In this document: one piece after another, positions 48,177-59,329 of the stretch
How positions within the stretch are numbered: position 1 is the stretch's first letter
How the letters are laid out: every line of letters starts with the position of its first letter
NCBI GenBank assembly: GCA_949316495.1
Contig: OX439001.1
Location: forward strand, 32,130,964-32,194,963
DNA from: Amphiduros pacificus
Taxonomy: Eukaryota > Annelida > Polychaeta > Phyllodocida > Hesionidae
Direction of reading: 5' to 3'
DNA: 64,000 nt
The notes under the pieces: model-generated
What the model was told of the DNA's origin: nothing
Databases searched by the model: none
Seen by the model: the letters and a program-made list of their open reading frames with translations, nothing else
Program-made: the position numbers and the translations under genes

Positions 48177-48504
48177 AGAGAAAAATATTGAAAAAAGAAA
48201 AACTGTTTTATTCTTTCTACATAGACAATTATAGTTGGGGACAAATTAAATATTTAGCATTCAATTTGATTGGTCAAAATTATCATTTGTTCTGGGAAAG
48301 GATTTAAATGGTCATTTTGAAGTACATACCAGAAAATGTATGCAAACACGAAAAAGCAATGATCAGCATAGCTCTAAGGCCATTGACCTATTTATTTTTC
48401 AGACATTTGAGTCCTAATATTTCTGGTGAAACCCAGATTTTGGAGAAAAATAAATTATCTGTAATCTAAGCAATTTATGGCCATTGTAGTGAATTTTCTA
48501 AGAA

Positions 48505-48908
48505 AAATGGTCTCACGGGAGTTATTAGGTCAGCTGTGGTAGTATGTCCTAAATAGTCCCACTAAAAAAATGTCATATCTGCAAAACGGTTGCCATGGAA
48601 ACACTTGTTACATATCTATGTTAACCAATAAAAGTTAAAATTACTGCATAATGCCTGGGGATGGTAATCCACTGGAAATTGATATCCTGCATGTGATTGA
48701 CTGGGAGATCAGGGCAAATAATCCTATGTCGAGAATTTTGTGTCGGGTGAAATGGGAAAAAATTCTATCAAAGCATATAGCAAAAAATTTTGGCTTAAAA
48801 ATTTTCACTTAAATTTTTATTTGACAGGGGCATGTTAAGTGGGTTTAAAGTGGAAATGTTTTTTTTCAGTGCCATAAGGCAGCCCCTATAACTCCCGTGA
48901 GACCATTT
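48505..48908. mobile_element. MITE with AAATGGTCTCACGGGAGTTA termini, carrying an X-box
   Basis: The left end AAATGGTCTCACGGGAGTTA and the right end are near-perfect inverted repeats about 400 bp apart. GTTGCCATGGAAAC at 48589-48602 fits the RFX X-box. No target-site duplication is certain and no protein is encoded. Confidence 0.72.
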
Positions 48909-49784
48909 ATCGTTTGAACAGAGAGACAAGGGGTAAGAGACCAAAATGCATTTTTGAGCAAACAGTAATGCAAAGTTTGCTGGAAATTAACTAACATCAA
49001 ATCAATTGAAATTCACAAATTCTTGCAACCCAACCCTGTGAATTTCTGACATAAGCCAACAGACTCAATCACACACAATGCTTCACTTTTCACCCTCCCA
49101 ATTTTAATGCAAAATGACCTGCAATTGACTGAATAGATGGTCACCAAAATGAATTACATGGGGGAGTATAAAGTGACACTCCCTCATATACTTGCAATTG
49201 AAACCTCAAATATCTGGTACCAAAGCAAACGCAAAACAAGTGCAAGCAAAAACAGCCTGTTTGGATGTGATTTATGGTAAGGTGGCGACATCTATATTTT
49301 GATTAAAATTCAACAGAGGACACTAGTATCTTCTGATAAAATAAAGATCATCCATCTTCCACCTTATATATGCCTAAATAGATAAAGTTGTGATGTTTCA
49401 TAATCCACAGCTATCAGGAAAAAATAGCCATATACTGTTCATGGCAAATCATTATTACTATATATATATATATAGAGAGAGAGAGAGGTCAAGACAGACA
49501 GACAGACACCAAGACAATGACAATACCTTTTTGGAACAAGGAGGGAGTAAAAACTATACAATCAAATTTCTTTTTAACCAAAGATTTAAGATATTTTAAT
49601 CGACAAGCACATGAACATTTTCAATAGCCGTACTCTCTCCATATTGATAATCTAACTCTTTAATCCTCTTCCAATTACTTGTCATAAATGTAAAATAATA
49701 ATATAAGAACAGTTACTGTATCGTTTTTTACATAAATGCTTGTCCTGAGTATTTATTTTGATAATATAAAAAAATTATAAATAT
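48909..49784. other. Intergenic between two convergent genes
   Basis: No gene seen. It contains a short (TA)n-(GA)n microsatellite at about 49459-49490 and the 3' flank of the minus-strand gene that follows. Confidence 0.5.
49752..49757 (-). terminator. Poly(A) signal for the minus-strand gene
   Basis: AATAAA on the minus strand, about 28 bp after the stop codon of the two-exon gene at 49785-50849. Confidence 0.6.
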
Positions 49785-50849
49785 TTAGAATATATTTTTA
49801 GTTCTGTCTGCTCGGGAAGTCTTCTTCTGAATTAAAGCTGAGGGAGACACATCTGCAAAACTTCTAACTGTCGTGCTAGGTCCATAATAATCTTGATATT
49901 CTGAGGCAGAAGTTATCACCGTGTTTTCCAGCTCCTCTGGAATTAAAATCCACAAAAAAATGCAGTGAACATTTTAATGGAATATCTAATAACATTAATT
50001 TTCTTTATATTTCTAAACTGACGAATGGCTCGTAAGAAGTGGTGAGATGTTCATGCATATGTTAAAAAAAATGACATTTAAACAAATTAATACCAAAATA
50101 AAACAACAACAAAACACAACAAAACAAAATACCAAAATAAAACAAAAGAAAAAAATATTGGAAACCCAAATATTGCTTTAATTTTGGAATTGGAAACCCA
50201 AATATTGCTTTAATTTTAACCCGAGTGCACGCTTCCACCTGCACAATGGGTCATATTACTGTCGCTTTGTCATGAGTATATTAAAAGGAAAGAAGGGAAA
50301 GTTACCTTCGGAGCAGACAGATATATTTCCAAAGCTGGATGAGGGGATGTTGTATTCATCATAGACGACAGGCCTCCCCATGGCTCGATCATTTTTGGTC
50401 ACCCCAGACATGGCGCTGGTGTGGGAGTTGGCGGCTGTGGGCGCCTCGGATTTCTCTTCCATCTCAGTGATCATGCCCATGGGTAGGGAAGGGGGCAGCG
50501 ACACCCTCCTACTTCCCCGCGGATATCTCCTCGCCAGCACAGCCAACACTTCTTCCATGTGCTCCCTGTCTATGTCCTGTGGTGAAGCGTTTAGGTCCTT
50601 TTCTATAGTTTCGACCAGAATACTATGATTTGTTTCATTTTCCGAGGGGACTATTTTCGACTCAGACGATCCTCTTCTGTGATCTCTTTTTGAATCAGTT
50701 GAACCTCTTTTACTGTCTAATGCCTCCCTACTGAAGGAGTTTGATCCTCTTCTGCTCCCAGTGGAACCTCTCCTCTGGCCTCCACTGGATCCCTTACGAC
50801 TTCTGCGTTGTCTCTGTCTGATTCTATCTTTGCTGCAAATTATCCCCAT
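49785..50849 (-). CDS. Unrecognised, probably N-myristoylated protein with RRGS repeats (2 exons)
   Basis: I do not recognise this gene. The coding exons are 50849-50306 and 49936-49785; the GAAG|GTAACT donor and the TTCCAG|AGG acceptor join in frame to give 231 aa. The start MGIICSK is favoured over an upstream in-frame ATG because Gly2 and Cys5 form a typical myristoylation/palmitoylation signal and a splice-acceptor-like TTTAG lies in between. Residues 9-65 are basic, with repeated basophilic kinase sites (QRRGS, SRRGS, SKRGS, HRRGS). About 86-112 (ETIEKDL...DREHMEEVLAVLARRYPRG) may be a short helix, followed by SRRVSLPP. The C-terminal 75 residues (RPVVYDEYNIPSSSFGNISV...TKNIF) are rich in Tyr and Ser. 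It is probably a membrane-tethered signalling or scaffold protein; that is inference from the lipid signal and kinase sites. Confidence 0.8.
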
Positions 50850-51689
50850 AGTTCTCTCAAAAGAATCATATTGGTGTACTAAATAGCACAAAAACAAAAG
50901 TTTAATTTTCACATTCAGATAGATTACATTCTTCCAGATGTTGCAGCCCGGCTATTGTGTATTATGCAGCACAGGACAAGACAAGTTGTTGCCAGGGACC
51001 TTGGGAACACCGAACAATAGAGACGCGCAGCGCCCTCCCACGGGCATATGGTCACGTGATTATCTGGCGGGCAAATGCTAATAATAAGTTGAGCAGAAGT
51101 CAGAGGCAGAGGCGAAATAGATCCTGAGCATAAACCGAAGAGTGGGCGATATTGTACCATAATGAATCCTTCTCCAAAAAAAGATTATCAACAATCTCCG
51201 GTCAAAGGTTATGTCAGATTCCATTGCTTATAGATATTGTGAATCTTTAGCCTGAGTCTGGCTATTACAAAATGCTTATCATAAAATCTACATGATGCAA
51301 CAACATGATGTTCCAACGTTTTCACAGCGAGAAGAAAAGAAATATAAATAGGTAGTTCGTCTACTCAAGTCGTGATCAGTATTATTAACGTAAATACTGA
51401 TTTTCTAGGAATGATTATCCACTCAGTGTTTCTTTGAGTTTTGCACAGAACAAATTAAATGTAAATCTAACGAGATAGTAGTAGAGTCTGATATAGCAAG
51501 AAAATGTTTATTTAAATGTATGTAGAAATAAATGGAAATCAAATTTGATTTCTCGTTATTTTTTTCGTTGATGAAGCATAGTCTATTTTATTCGTCAGGT
51601 TAGTTAAGAACGTGATCATACAGCTGGTTGTGGAATGGGAAGTGGCCATGCAGGACTAACCGACCCATTGCTCTACCCCTGAAGCATGT
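50850..51689 (-). promoter_or_regulatory. 5' flank and likely promoter of the minus-strand gene
   Basis: The part from about 50930 to 51160 is richer in G+C and CpG than its surroundings and carries a CACGTG E-box near 51052. It probably contains a non-coding first exon. The rest to 51689 is AT-rich with nothing recognised. Confidence 0.4.
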
Positions 51690-51946
51690 GTGCTAAAAAT
51701 ACCTCCTGCTCCGGGTTATTTACAGCCTGGTAATATGTATTTAAAGCTTCAATGCAGGATTGCTGCTTTTTGGCAGCCAGACCATATATTCTGTGGCCTG
51801 CTGAAAACTGCTGCTGCTGCAGTTATGCATTGGAGTGCCGAAAATAGCCTGCAGCTGGTTATTTTGCAGCTTATTTTTATAATGAAAGCTGCCCTGCAGC
51901 AGCTGACTAACCTATTGGCCCATTTTCGCTCGTGTTTGCTTTTGCT

Positions 51947-52440
51947 CGCATTTGTTTTGTCTTTAGGGCTAGATGTTCGAGGTTTCAAGGTGATTAAGCC
52001 GTAAGTCTATGGAGCCTACCCCGATTATCAGTCCATGGCGGCCATGTTTTGGCTCAGTAATTCTGCTTACACCGTCAGATGTCGCTTTTGTTTGAGAAGT
52101 GATTTGTGAGTGCGTAGTAGAGTAAGAAAATTTTGCCTTGGGTTTTTTTGCCTTGGGATTTTGCAAACTTACGTGAGCTTGATTTTTTAAAATCACACTT
52201 GTTGACTTTAGGTCTGAATGTTCAAGGTTTTGATATGATTAAGCTGTAAGTCTATGGAGCTTACCCCGATTATCGGTCCATGGCGGCCATGTTTTGGCTC
52301 ATTAATTCTGCTTACACCGTCAGATGTCGCTTTTGTTTGAGAAGTGATTTGTGAGTGCGTGGTAGAGTAAGAAGATTTTGCCTTGGGTTTTTTGCCTTGG
52401 GATTTTGCAAACTTATGCGAGCTTGATTTTTTAAAATCAA
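51947..52440. mobile_element. Two tandem inverted copies of the GCTCGCG-end MITE
   Basis: 51947-52190 is the reverse complement of the element at 24700-24941. 52205-52440 repeats most of it in the same orientation, including the flanking TTTTTTAAAATCA and CACTTGTTGA. The second copy lacks the outer GCTCGC end, so this is a local tandem duplication of about 248 bp and not two independent insertions. Confidence 0.7.
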
Positions 52441-52461
52441 CACTTGTTGAATTATGAGTGC

Positions 52462-53379
52462 TAAAAGGATTCATGAAATGAGGTGTTCAAGCACTTTTTC
52501 CTTGCAAAATATAAATGTTTGTACCCCAAACTTTGTGATAAAAAGTTATTACCCATCATATTTCCGCTATATAAATTTCTATACCATTTGAAAGTGTCTT
52601 ACCCTCCACAGCAGGACTTCTCTATCATATCAGTCCCTGCACCAAGGCTATAAAGGTGCACACAGAATCAACCACAAGTCATCAGTATTCAGAAAAATCT
52701 GGCTGTCAACTGATGGGTGAATGAATAAAAAAAGATTTGTTTTGAATCAGCAGTTATACTGATAGGTCAGTTTATGTGGCAGACACCTGGTTACTGTTTT
52801 TGACCTAATGTTAGTCAATTCAGATTTAATGATATTTTTGTGAGCAAGGCAAGTATTTGTGAATTATGGAATTCTATACTTTGAATGATATAAAAAAACA
52901 GGGCAATGACTGCAGAGGTAGTAATTGAATACTACCAATGTAATGCAGAGTAAAAGTGTATGAATCTTCTGCTAAAACCCAAATCATCCATTTGACACTC
53001 TGTCAACAAAATTTGTTTAGCTGACCAGTGATTGTGTACAAACACCTTCTTAGCAAAGTCCTGCTAACATTGGGGCACCTTTAGATTGGGACAATTGAGT
53101 GATTTGGCTTACAGAGACCTGTTTGTCCATTAATGTTTGTCCAATGGTACTGGCCTAACACCCTGATAGAGGTCACATGATTGTATACATGTGGCCACCT
53201 GGTGGTCAAAAGAGTACATGCAGTACTTGGCATTTTCAGCAAAACACAATAATAACCATGCATGGTCAGTGTATTTTGGTTGATTTTATTGAAAAAGATT
53301 GCTGGCCACATATCATTTAAGCAAACCCCAAACCTCTGTAAAATTGCCTGTGACCTCTGTGAATTTATGAATGCTTTAA
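52462..53379. mobile_element. MITE with TTAAAGCATTCATGAAA-type ends, copy 1
   Basis: The ends are TAAAAGGATTCATGAAATGA and (other strand) TTTAAAGCATTCATAAATTC. The interior (for example AATCTTCTGCTAAAACCCAA and TGAGTGATTTGGCTTACAGA) recurs at 54395-54720 and, partly inverted, within 54848-55970. It is non-coding. Confidence 0.55.
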
Positions 53380-54389
53380 AAGAACTGTTAGTTTGTTGCA
53401 TTTTTTGTGTTAATCTAAAGCTAATTGTTTACTTGGCAAAACCAGTTGGCATTGGCTTTGTCAGTAAGATACCTTATTTATCCTGTTACGTCACAGGGTT
53501 TGCACAACCCAGGATTGTATGTTGCTTCTAGGGTGAGTTGAGAGATATTGTCATATATTGGAAAGTATAACAAGATAAAATCATTTTTTAATCTTTCTGG
53601 TAACCATACACCAACAAAAGTATAAGTAAAACTGGAGATGAAAATGTATATTGCCTGTATCATTTGCTTAATTATGAACATTTTAACATTATGATCATAC
53701 ATAATTCTTTGAGATTTTTTTCTCAAATATTACAGTGCAGCAGGAAGAGGTATCTTCTCCTTGGAACATTTCCCCTTCTATTCCAAACACATTTCAGATT
53801 CAAGTTCTATGCAGGGTATGTGTATAACCACTTTCCATTTTCTATTTAGTTTCGGTGACAGATAAACGAATAAATGTTAATAAAACAGGATAAAGCAGAC
53901 ACATGTCCATAGGTCCAAGGTGCAGATCTTGATTGGATGAGCTACCAACAATGATTCTCACTGCTTGAGTTTCACTATCAGTGAACCACCAGGTGTCTCT
54001 TGCATCTTGAACATTGCATACACGAATAGGATTATAGACATAAAAGTCGATGTGATGACTACCATTCTGTATGCTGTGAAGGGAATATTTTATCAACAAA
54101 TTGCACATACAGTAAGAAATCTAATCAGTTTTGGAATCGTGATAAAGGAAGAAAGACATTTATGTGTGTAAGGACCTGCTTGAAATAAAATAGTGTGTCA
54201 ATCTTTGTTTTCTATGAGCAAAGCTTGCATGTCTATGTAGTTCCGTCATGCTTGACAGATTCTATCACACCGGATGGCAGCATGGCTCACTCAAGCAGTG
54301 AGAATTTCATTCTAACAAGACAGAAAAAGAAATCACAACTAAACTTTTGATTAAATGTTGATACCCATCTTACCCAATGTAGATTTCTC
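53380..54389. other. Intergenic between repeat copies
   Basis: AT-rich, no gene seen. Short open frames here have no splice context or recognisable motif. Confidence 0.45.
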
Positions 54390-54740
54390 TGTCATTAGAA
54401 AATTGATGAGTCTTCTGCTAAAATCCAAATCATCCATTGAAAACTTTGCTGAGGTGACCAGTAATCTAGAGTAAACACCTGATTGGTAAAAGTGAGGCAC
54501 TTTCATATTGGAACACTGGAGTGATTTGGCTTGCAGGTCTGTTTGTCCATTGGTGTTTGACTATTGGTACAAGTCTGACACCCTAACAGACAAAAGCAGT
54601 GGTCACATGAGTACAAGCATAGTACCAGGCACTTTCAGCAAACCTGGTACTCCTGTATTTGGGTGTATTTTGGTTTTGATTTCAACATACTCCAAATCTC
54701 AGTGACCTCTGAGACCTCTTTGGTTTAGTGAAAACTTTAA
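54390..54740. repeat. Partial copy 2 of the 52462-53379 family
   Basis: About 330 bp aligns in the same orientation with 52965-53300 (shared words include CTTCTGCTAAAA, CAAATCATCCATT and GAGTGATTTGGCTT). Terminal repeats are not intact. Confidence 0.65.
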
Positions 54741-54847
54741 TGCACCACCATTCATATCTGGAAAAAATAATACTTAGTGTGAACATAAACATTATTAGAG
54801 AGAAAAAACCTGACGAACCACAAAGCCATGAAAGATGAACACCTCCC

Positions 54848-55970
54848 TTAAAGCATTCATGAAACCTGGAAGGTTCCAGGCGATTTTACGGTGGTTTAAG
54901 GTATCTGAAAACAATATATGATCTTAAAATTGACATACATACAGGCTATCTGTCTAAAATCCACTAAAGAACATCTGCCCTGAGAATTATGATTTTTTGT
55001 GACCACCAAGTACTGCCAGTACTAAACAGGAAGTATGTTGTGTGACCTTGACCTTTGAACTGTCAGGGGGCGCCGTAAGTCACAGGAGGTGTTGTTTACC
55101 AATTGTCAAAATTGGAGCAACACATTTTTGGCCATTTTTTTCCACTATTTAGAGAATGAATTGGAAGATAACACTTATCATGATGATAGTGCCTTTTCTT
55201 GGCTTTCTTTTGGTGGTAAAATTATTAAAACGGATGAATATTTATGAAGTTATAAATGAAGAAAAATCATTATTTTTTATATTATATATGTTTGCAAAAA
55301 AAAGTTTAAAAAATTCTATACATGCAGCTTTTGATGTCTTCCCATTCAGTGGTGTGAAAATCCCCAAATTTCATCAAAGAGGGTCAAATCATAATTTTTA
55401 CTGATACCAATTATCAGCATTCACAGTTTTGCCATTCAAAGTCCTTGTGATTTAAGGCCAAACCAGTGATCAAAGGGTTTAATGTCACTTTTTCAATATC
55501 ACAGCCTTTAAGTTAAGGGGGATTCCATGCAGCCTTTGAGTCATGTCTTCCCTTTTTGACAGAAAGGTTTTCACATGCATAAGATACTTTTCAAATAAAT
55601 AGTATACTTTTCCCATAAATGATATATCTTTCACAACCATATTTGCAGCTGTATTTGTCACAACCATAAAATATTTTTCACAACCATAATAATCTTATGT
55701 ACAAAACATCTCCACCCTGTTTCCCAAGCTGGACAGGTGCACAACTGGTAACTCATTAGGTGTTTACACAAGATCACAGACCAGCTAAACAAAGCTTGTT
55801 GACAAAGTGTTCAATTGCTGGTGTAGGTTTCAGCAGACAACTGACCAACTTTCAAGTGCCACAGAAAGTTGTTAACAGGGAATATTTTGGGTACTACTAC
55901 ATAAAAGCACTGTTTAGGGTATAAACATTCATGTTATGTGTCTGAAAGTCAGGTTTCATGAATGCTTTAA
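54848..55970. mobile_element. MITE with TTAAAGCATTCATGAAACCT termini, copy 3
   Basis: TTAAAGCATTCATGAAACCT at the left and its exact reverse complement at the right enclose 1.1 kb. Sequence near 55730-55850 is the inverted counterpart of 52990-53050 in copy 1. No transposase is seen. It holds the spurious frame at 55156-55404. Confidence 0.7.
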
Positions 55971-56004
55971 AACATATTGATGCATGAAAAAAAGATATGA
56001 CTAG

Positions 56005-56211
56005 GACACTGAGCTCCCTGAATTGAAATACAGATTGCATGGATCTTTGAAATTTGCATCTCTCACAAGAAAAATGCTTTTTTAAAAAGACTCTGAGGAT
56101 TGTTTTTGTATTGGTGGGAGAATGGGTTATTTTTTAAAGCATTTTTCTTGTAAGAGATGCAAATTTCAAAGCTCTATGCAATCTGTATTTCCCTTCAGGG
56201 AGCTCAGTGTC
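56005..56211. repeat. Long inverted repeat, about 78-bp arms with 50-nt loop
   Basis: Left arm 56005-56083 and right arm 56134-56211 are reverse complements with about five mismatches (shared start GACACTGAGCTCCCTGAA, shared end ACAAGAAAAATGCTTT). A transcript in either direction would form a near-perfect hairpin. It may be a compact foldback element or a hairpin RNA source. Confidence 0.85.
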
Positions 56212-59200
56212 AAAGTTATATTGTAGCCTTAATATGACGCTTGCATTATTCAGTATTTGATTTCACAAAGCCTCATTGCAGTTATGCTTACAAATTTATT
56301 TGTACAAGAGCGTCAAATGTTTGCAGAGCTTTACAAAGTACATGCAGCAATTTTCTACGATTCTAAAATGTTTTGCATTAAAATAAAAAATTCTGTAAAC
56401 GGATAGTTTTTTATAGTTCTCAACTATTCATTTCTCTGTTATCCACAGGAATGTTCATAATAATTTGTTGTTCATCATGCAAAAAATGATACTAAATATG
56501 TTTGTTCCTAAATGACAAGTGAGATTAGAATGCAGACAGAAGTTATAGATTCTGATTCTTATCTGGTACTCTTCACTAGTTGAGATTAATTTACTAGTTG
56601 AGATTAATTTACCATTTTAGATAGATATGCTTCATAATGAATTGAGCCATCATTGCACAGTATGTTATGATGACTTTTCTTAAAAAGGTAACATTTATAT
56701 TGCACTGATTCAAGACAATGTCTGTTCGCAGCACTTGATAGTAACTGGCTGGGATTCAAATTGAGAATCCTTGGGTTTTAAGGCAAATGTTCTACCTATT
56801 CAGCTTTTTAGGCTTGATGGCTGAAGACCAGATTTTGGGTCTTTTTATGTTCATTGGTTTGCAGGCTGAATCTCAGAGTATTTTTTTGACTGATTAAAAG
56901 CATTGTGTGATATAAATAGATATTCCATTAACATTCAGATCTTAATCCATTAATGTCATACCGGTAGTAATTTATCTAGAATTATCCCTTTGTTAAGCAA
57001 TGAAATTGAAACTGGGAACAATTCCTCATTTGAGCTAAAAACAATATCCACATGGGTATTGTGATCAGAAATAATTGATATAAGATCAAAACTGATATTG
57101 AAAATGCCATATTCCTTCTATAACTTGATGCTAAACCAAATAGATTACCATATTAAAGGACATGACTCAAAACAAAGAATTATATAAGAATTAGTGGATG
57201 TGTCCCTAGATCAGATATCCAATATTCTGACATGTTGCCGAGCTTCTGTTTGGGATCCTTTGCTCACACCTTTGACTTCATGGTCTAATAATTATAGGTA
57301 CATGTGTTCCTATAATTAGTTCAGACTTCCAGTATTCTCACCCATAGCATGTTGCCAGGATTCTGGTTTGCTTATATTTGCTCATACCTCCGTCTTATCA
57401 CTACAGCAAAGTATTTCCCTTTTCCTGAATATTGATACAGCACTTTCTGCAAGTCATTAAAGGAAATGAGCTAAATCATAGCCCTTTTTCTTAGAAATTG
57501 TCTTTTGTTCAACAGGACCATGTAGGATGGACATGCTGTGAGGCTTTTTTTTTAATCTTGTAAAAATTATCATTTAATATGTTTTATACTTCACATGATT
57601 AAAAATGTGGGTATGAATTACCAACACACATGGTATAAATCAGGGAAAAAGTGATGAAAGAAGTTAAAAATTCTGTCTCCTTACTTCATGCTTAATATTT
57701 GTTTAACTTATTTTCTGGGGAGATTTTTTGTATACAACTCTTAAAGCAGAAATGAATATATGTAATTATATAGACTATATTGTTACAAATTGCATATATA
57801 GCGATCAGAGGCAACGAGGGCTGGTGTGTATATGTCAGGGATTTCTGTGTACATGTCATTCTGTGACACTGCTCATCGTAACCAGTATCAGTTTTGTTTT
57901 GGAGAATTGTATCACATTTATATTTTAATTACGTCCATTTTATATTCATATACCATTTGTTTAATATAAACAACTATTTGTCAATAATAATACCTTCATA
58001 TTCTGCTCAAATAACTGAACGTTTGTTTACATTACTCCGATATTTGATCCTTCTGATCTCATTACAGTGGGGTTCTGATGGGATTTACTTTGTGATTTCA
58101 TGAGGCCACAAGGGGCAGTTTGTAACCTTTAGAGTTAACGATCATAGGATTCCTGAAAAAATATACAATTTGGCACTGCTCTGTCAGTTTTTGTTTGATA
58201 TACATCATTGAAAACTCAAAATGTAGCTTTTGGGCTCTTATCTTCAATTATGGAAGTTTGATGTTCGTTTTATTAATTTTCATCTTGAAGTTGATATTTG
58301 GGGGATGGGGAAATATAAATATCATTTTCAAAAAGGAAATTGCATACAAATTGTTTTTTGTTTTTTAAAGACTTTCTTGTTATGTTGTGGGACTCATTTC
58401 CACAAAGTATGCAATGTTTATTTTGGTCAAATGATAAATGAGATATGTCTCTGTCATATTTTAACATTTGAGAGATATTTTGCTGCTGACATCAGTGATA
58501 CAGTAAGGGAGGCATAGCAAGGGTGAAAACTTTATTATAAATATTGTTGAAAATGGACTGCCTCTATTTCTGCTTTGGTTGAAATGTGACCAGGGAGTGT
58601 ACCAAGCTGTGGGTTGAATATATCTTTAAGAATGGAAATCATAATATTTCTATTTTTCATAAAAATCATAAACATATTTGTTTTCAGAATAGATACCCCA
58701 TGGTTGTATAATACAGCAGAGATGATAACATGAAATAGTCATTTGGTATAGTAAAGGCTGAGCAGGCGAGTACAATATTTTTGGTTTAATGATTTTTCTC
58801 CTCCTAATAAATTTGTTGGTGTGAGATGTTCAACAGGCAACATTGGTAATAAATGGTATTCTTATTCCAAGATCAGAATTCAGATCACACAATATTGACC
58901 TTTAACCTTTCTTCACCACATCAGTCTGCATTCACACACATTATTCTCATTAATATGAGTTTCCACACAAACTACTTGGATAATTATAAATATATATAAT
59001 TAAAGATAATTATTAGTAATTTGTTGTGTAAACAAAACATAAAGCCCCTGCCTCTCTTAAAAAAACAAGATGACTCTAGTTGATATTTTAGTCTCCCCTG
59101 ATGAACGGTTTGGTTTTATTGCATGATGGTGCTAGATATGACAGTATGCACAGCTACCAGATAAACACTGATAAGATAAGGCCCAAGTGTGCTACATGTT

Positions 59201-59329
59201 ACACACACCATGACATCAATCATCTCCTGAAATCACTCTGTACCTGTGAAAGAGCCCTTCATAATGTGGCGGGTTGTAATACCTTGGATACTGGCTAATG
59301 GTCTAATGGCTGCAGTGTGACCGACAATC
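56212..59329. other. Intergenic, no gene seen
   Basis: AT-rich sequence with only short frames. I find no splice-linked exons, known repeats or regulatory sites that I can support. Confidence 0.45.

Larger units (their letters stand above)
47737..48504 (+). other. XBP1 3' UTR and flank
   Basis: AT-rich sequence after the XBP1s stop, with two candidate poly(A) signals at 48097 and 48171. After about 48200 it is intergenic with no coding frame. Confidence 0.6.

Noticed and set aside
55156-55404. 82-codon frame with a membrane-like start
   Set aside because: It lies inside the 54848-55970 MITE in very AT-rich DNA; hydrophobic residues are expected from base composition and no family is recognised.
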